Below are positions 5,805 to 7,216 of a DNA stretch of 7,216 nucleotides, in pieces. The stretch comes from Rhodospirillaceae bacterium UBA3470 (GTDB taxonomy: Bacteria > Pseudomonadota > Alphaproteobacteria > Rhodospirillales > Casp-alpha2). A model generated the notes under the pieces. The model was not told the DNA's origin. It was given only the letters and a program-made list of their open reading frames with translations, and ran no database searches. A program made the position numbers and the translations under genes. The stretch is from the NCBI GenBank assembly GCA_002378125.1, contig DFRF01000175.1, positions 1 through 7,216 of the forward strand, given 5' to 3'. Position 1 is the first letter of the stretch. Every line of letters begins with the position of its first letter.

Positions 5805-6752
5805 ATGCGTATTTATCGCCATTACCGGACCCTACCTGACGAAGCCCGTGGCGCCGCCATCGCGGTGGGCAACTTCGACGGAGTCCACAAGGGGCACCAG
5901 GCCGTAATCGGCGAGGCCGGCCGGATCGCTCGGGCGGGGGGGCTTCCCTGGGCAGTGCTGACGTTCGAGCCGCATCCGCGACGCGTCTTTCAACCGGATC
6001 AGCCATCCTTCCGTCTGACCCCCATGCGCGCCAAGGCCCGCGCCCTGGAGGCCCTGGGCGTGGATGCGATGATCGTGCAGCGGTTCAACCGCGACTTCTC
6101 CCGACAACCGGCCGAGGCCTTCGTAAAGAACGTACTGGCGGACGGCTTTGGCGCCAATCACGTGGTCGCCGGTTATGATTTCGTATTTGGCCACAAGCGT
6201 GGCGGCAATTGCGAGTTGCTCTTGTCCATGGGCAAAAAGCTGGGCTTCGGGTTCACAGCCGTTAGCGCCATCAACGACGGCGAAGGCGAGGTCTATTCCT
6301 CAACCCGGATCCGCCGCTGCCTGCGCGACGGTGACGTGCGCGGCGCGTCGGCAATCCTGGGACGTCATTTCTCCTATGAAGGCCGCGTATCCCATGGCGA
6401 CCAGCGCGGCCGGGCCATCGGCTTCCCGACCCTGAACCTGCATCTTGGTTCCACCGTACGGCCAGCATTGGGAGTTTACGCCGTTCGCGTGGGCAATTTG
6501 GAAGGCGGTGAGACCGTCTGGCACGACGGCGTTGCAAACGTTGGCAAACGCCCCACATTTGGCGGTGAAGACGTCATTCTGGAAGCCCATTTGATGAATT
6601 TCTCGGGCGATCTCTATGGAAAGCTGATTGCCGTCACGCTTATTGAGTTCATCCGGGCGGAAAAGAAGTTTGACGGATTGGAGGCTTTGAGGGCACAAAT
6701 CGCCGCTGATAAGAAAACGGCCCAGAGTATCCTGGCCGAAGCACCGGCCTAA
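5805..6752 (+). CDS. ribF: Bifunctional riboflavin kinase / FAD synthetase
   Basis: RibF phosphorylates riboflavin to FMN and adenylylates FMN to FAD in the cytoplasm. The 315-residue length is normal for the bacterial bifunctional enzyme. The N-terminal nucleotidyltransferase domain (about 15-180) shows GNFDGVHKGH at 22-31 (the H-x-G-H-type motif), TFEPHPR at 53-59, and YSSTRIR at 164-170. The C-terminal flavokinase domain (about 183-305) shows GRAIGFPTLNL at 202-212 with the P-T-x-N element, GVYAV at 223-227, and VGKRPTF at 246-252. I chose ATG 5805 because MRIYRHY is the familiar alphaproteobacterial N-terminus; an upstream TTG at 5748 would add 19 unlike residues and run through the hairpin. 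There is no Shine-Dalgarno site and a hairpin lies just upstream. ileS follows after 37 bases, a well-known arrangement, so the two are likely cotranscribed. Confidence 0.97.
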   Translation: MRIYRHYRTLPDEARGAAIAVGNFDGVHKGHQAVIGEAGRIARAGGLPWAVLTFEPHPRRVFQPDQPSFRLTPMRAKARALEALGVDAMIVQRFNRDFSRQPAEAFVKNVLADGFGANHVVAGYDFVFGHKRGGNCELLLSMGKKLGFGFTAVSAINDGEGEVYSSTRIRRCLRDGDVRGASAILGRHFSYEGRVSHGDQRGRAIGFPTLNLHLGSTVRPALGVYAVRVGNLEGGETVWHDGVANVGKRPTFGGEDVILEAHLMNFSGDLYGKLIAVTLIEFIRAEKKFDGLEALRAQIAADKKTAQSILAEAPA

Positions 6753-6789
6753 TGCGCATCTTACGCAACCCTCATTCAAAGACCAAATC

Positions 6790-7216
6790 ATGACACAGGA
6801 TTACAAATCAACCGTCTACTTGCCGCGCACGGATTTTCCCATGAAGGCCGGCCTTCCGAAACGCGAGCCAGAAATCCTCGCCCGCTGGGAGGAAACGGAT
6901 CTCTACCGCCGGATTCGCGAAGCGTCTAAGGGCCGCGAGAAATTCATCCTCCATGACGGACCGCCTTACGCCAACGGGCATCTGCATATCGGTCACGCAC
7001 TCAATAAGGTTCTCAAGGACGTCATCAACCGCTGCCAGCAGATGCTTGGGAAGGACGCTAATTACGTGCCCGGATGGGATTGCCACGGTCTGCCCATCGA
7101 ATGGAAGATCGAGGAAAAGTACCGCAAGAAGAAGAAAGATAAGGACGAGGTTCCAGTCGTTGAATTCCGCAAGGAATGCCGCGAATTCGCCGACGAATGG
7201 ATCGACGTACAACGCA
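6790..7216 (+). CDS. ileS: Isoleucine--tRNA ligase (5' part, continues beyond window)
   Basis: This class I synthetase charges tRNA-Ile with isoleucine in the cytoplasm. The first 142 codons are present, out of a normal length of about 930-950, because the window ends. HIGH, the ATP-binding signature, is at residues 66-69 in the context PPYANGHLHIGHALNK (58-73). PGWDCHGLPIEW follows and is typical of IleS. A lysine-rich stretch (KYRKKKKDK) lies near 110-118. The ATG at 6790 gives the usual YKSTVYLPRTDFPMKAGLP beginning. No strong ribosome site is visible in the 37 bases after ribF, which suggests linked transcription and possibly coupled translation. In many proteobacteria lspA comes next, but that lies outside the window. 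Confidence 0.97.
   Translation, partial: MTQDYKSTVYLPRTDFPMKAGLPKREPEILARWEETDLYRRIREASKGREKFILHDGPPYANGHLHIGHALNKVLKDVINRCQQMLGKDANYVPGWDCHGLPIEWKIEEKYRKKKKDKDEVPVVEFRKECREFADEWIDVQR

Noticed and set aside
6808..7212. Leftward open frame opposite ileS.
   Set aside because: It is the mirror of a highly conserved synthetase N-terminus with HIGH.

Overview
The window looks like chromosomal DNA from a GC-rich alphaproteobacterium, probably of a Rhodospirillales-like lineage. This rests on the GC-rich codon use, the ribF-ileS gene order, the style of RibF's N-terminus, and the M23 peptidase with a beta-rich C-terminal tail. It is a judgement by eye, not a computed placement. No phage module, insertion sequence, CRISPR array, rRNA or tRNA is visible.

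Left part (1-1988): a sulfotransferase-family gene runs leftward off the window. It is divergent from a GSCFA-family gene reading rightward. The 126-base space between them carries an inverted repeat and overlapping direct repeats that could be an operator. Both products are plausible modifiers of glycans or other surface molecules, but no substrate can be read from the sequence.

Middle part (1989-5041): a leftward flavin/iron-sulfur reductase gene (FAD, NAD and plant-type [2Fe-2S] domains) is divergent from a small rightward gene. That small gene encodes what looks like only the core-binding (SAM-like) half of a tyrosine recombinase, followed by a basic tail. Next come a hairpin-rich stretch and a short leftward frame broken by two in-frame amber codons. 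A leftward gene for an exported M23 (LytM-type) zinc peptidase starts at 5041 and ends just before that frame.

Right part (5042-7216): a rightward gene encodes a MaoC-type (R)-specific enoyl-CoA hydratase. Its leader holds a striking AT-rich palindrome flanked by two near-identical TGC-rich repeats. A clear intrinsic terminator closes this gene. Then come ribF (riboflavin kinase/FAD synthetase) and the start of ileS (isoleucyl-tRNA synthetase), which runs off the right edge. A second terminator-like hairpin sits immediately before the ribF start codon, and ribF has no visible Shine-Dalgarno site.

I see no clear multi-gene undescribed system. The best leads are the orphan recombinase core-binding domain protein, the amber-interrupted frame beside it, the hairpin abutting ribF, and the repeat-rich maoC leader. 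Both the reductase and ribF relate to flavin use, but they are far apart and in opposite orientation, so I infer no functional link.
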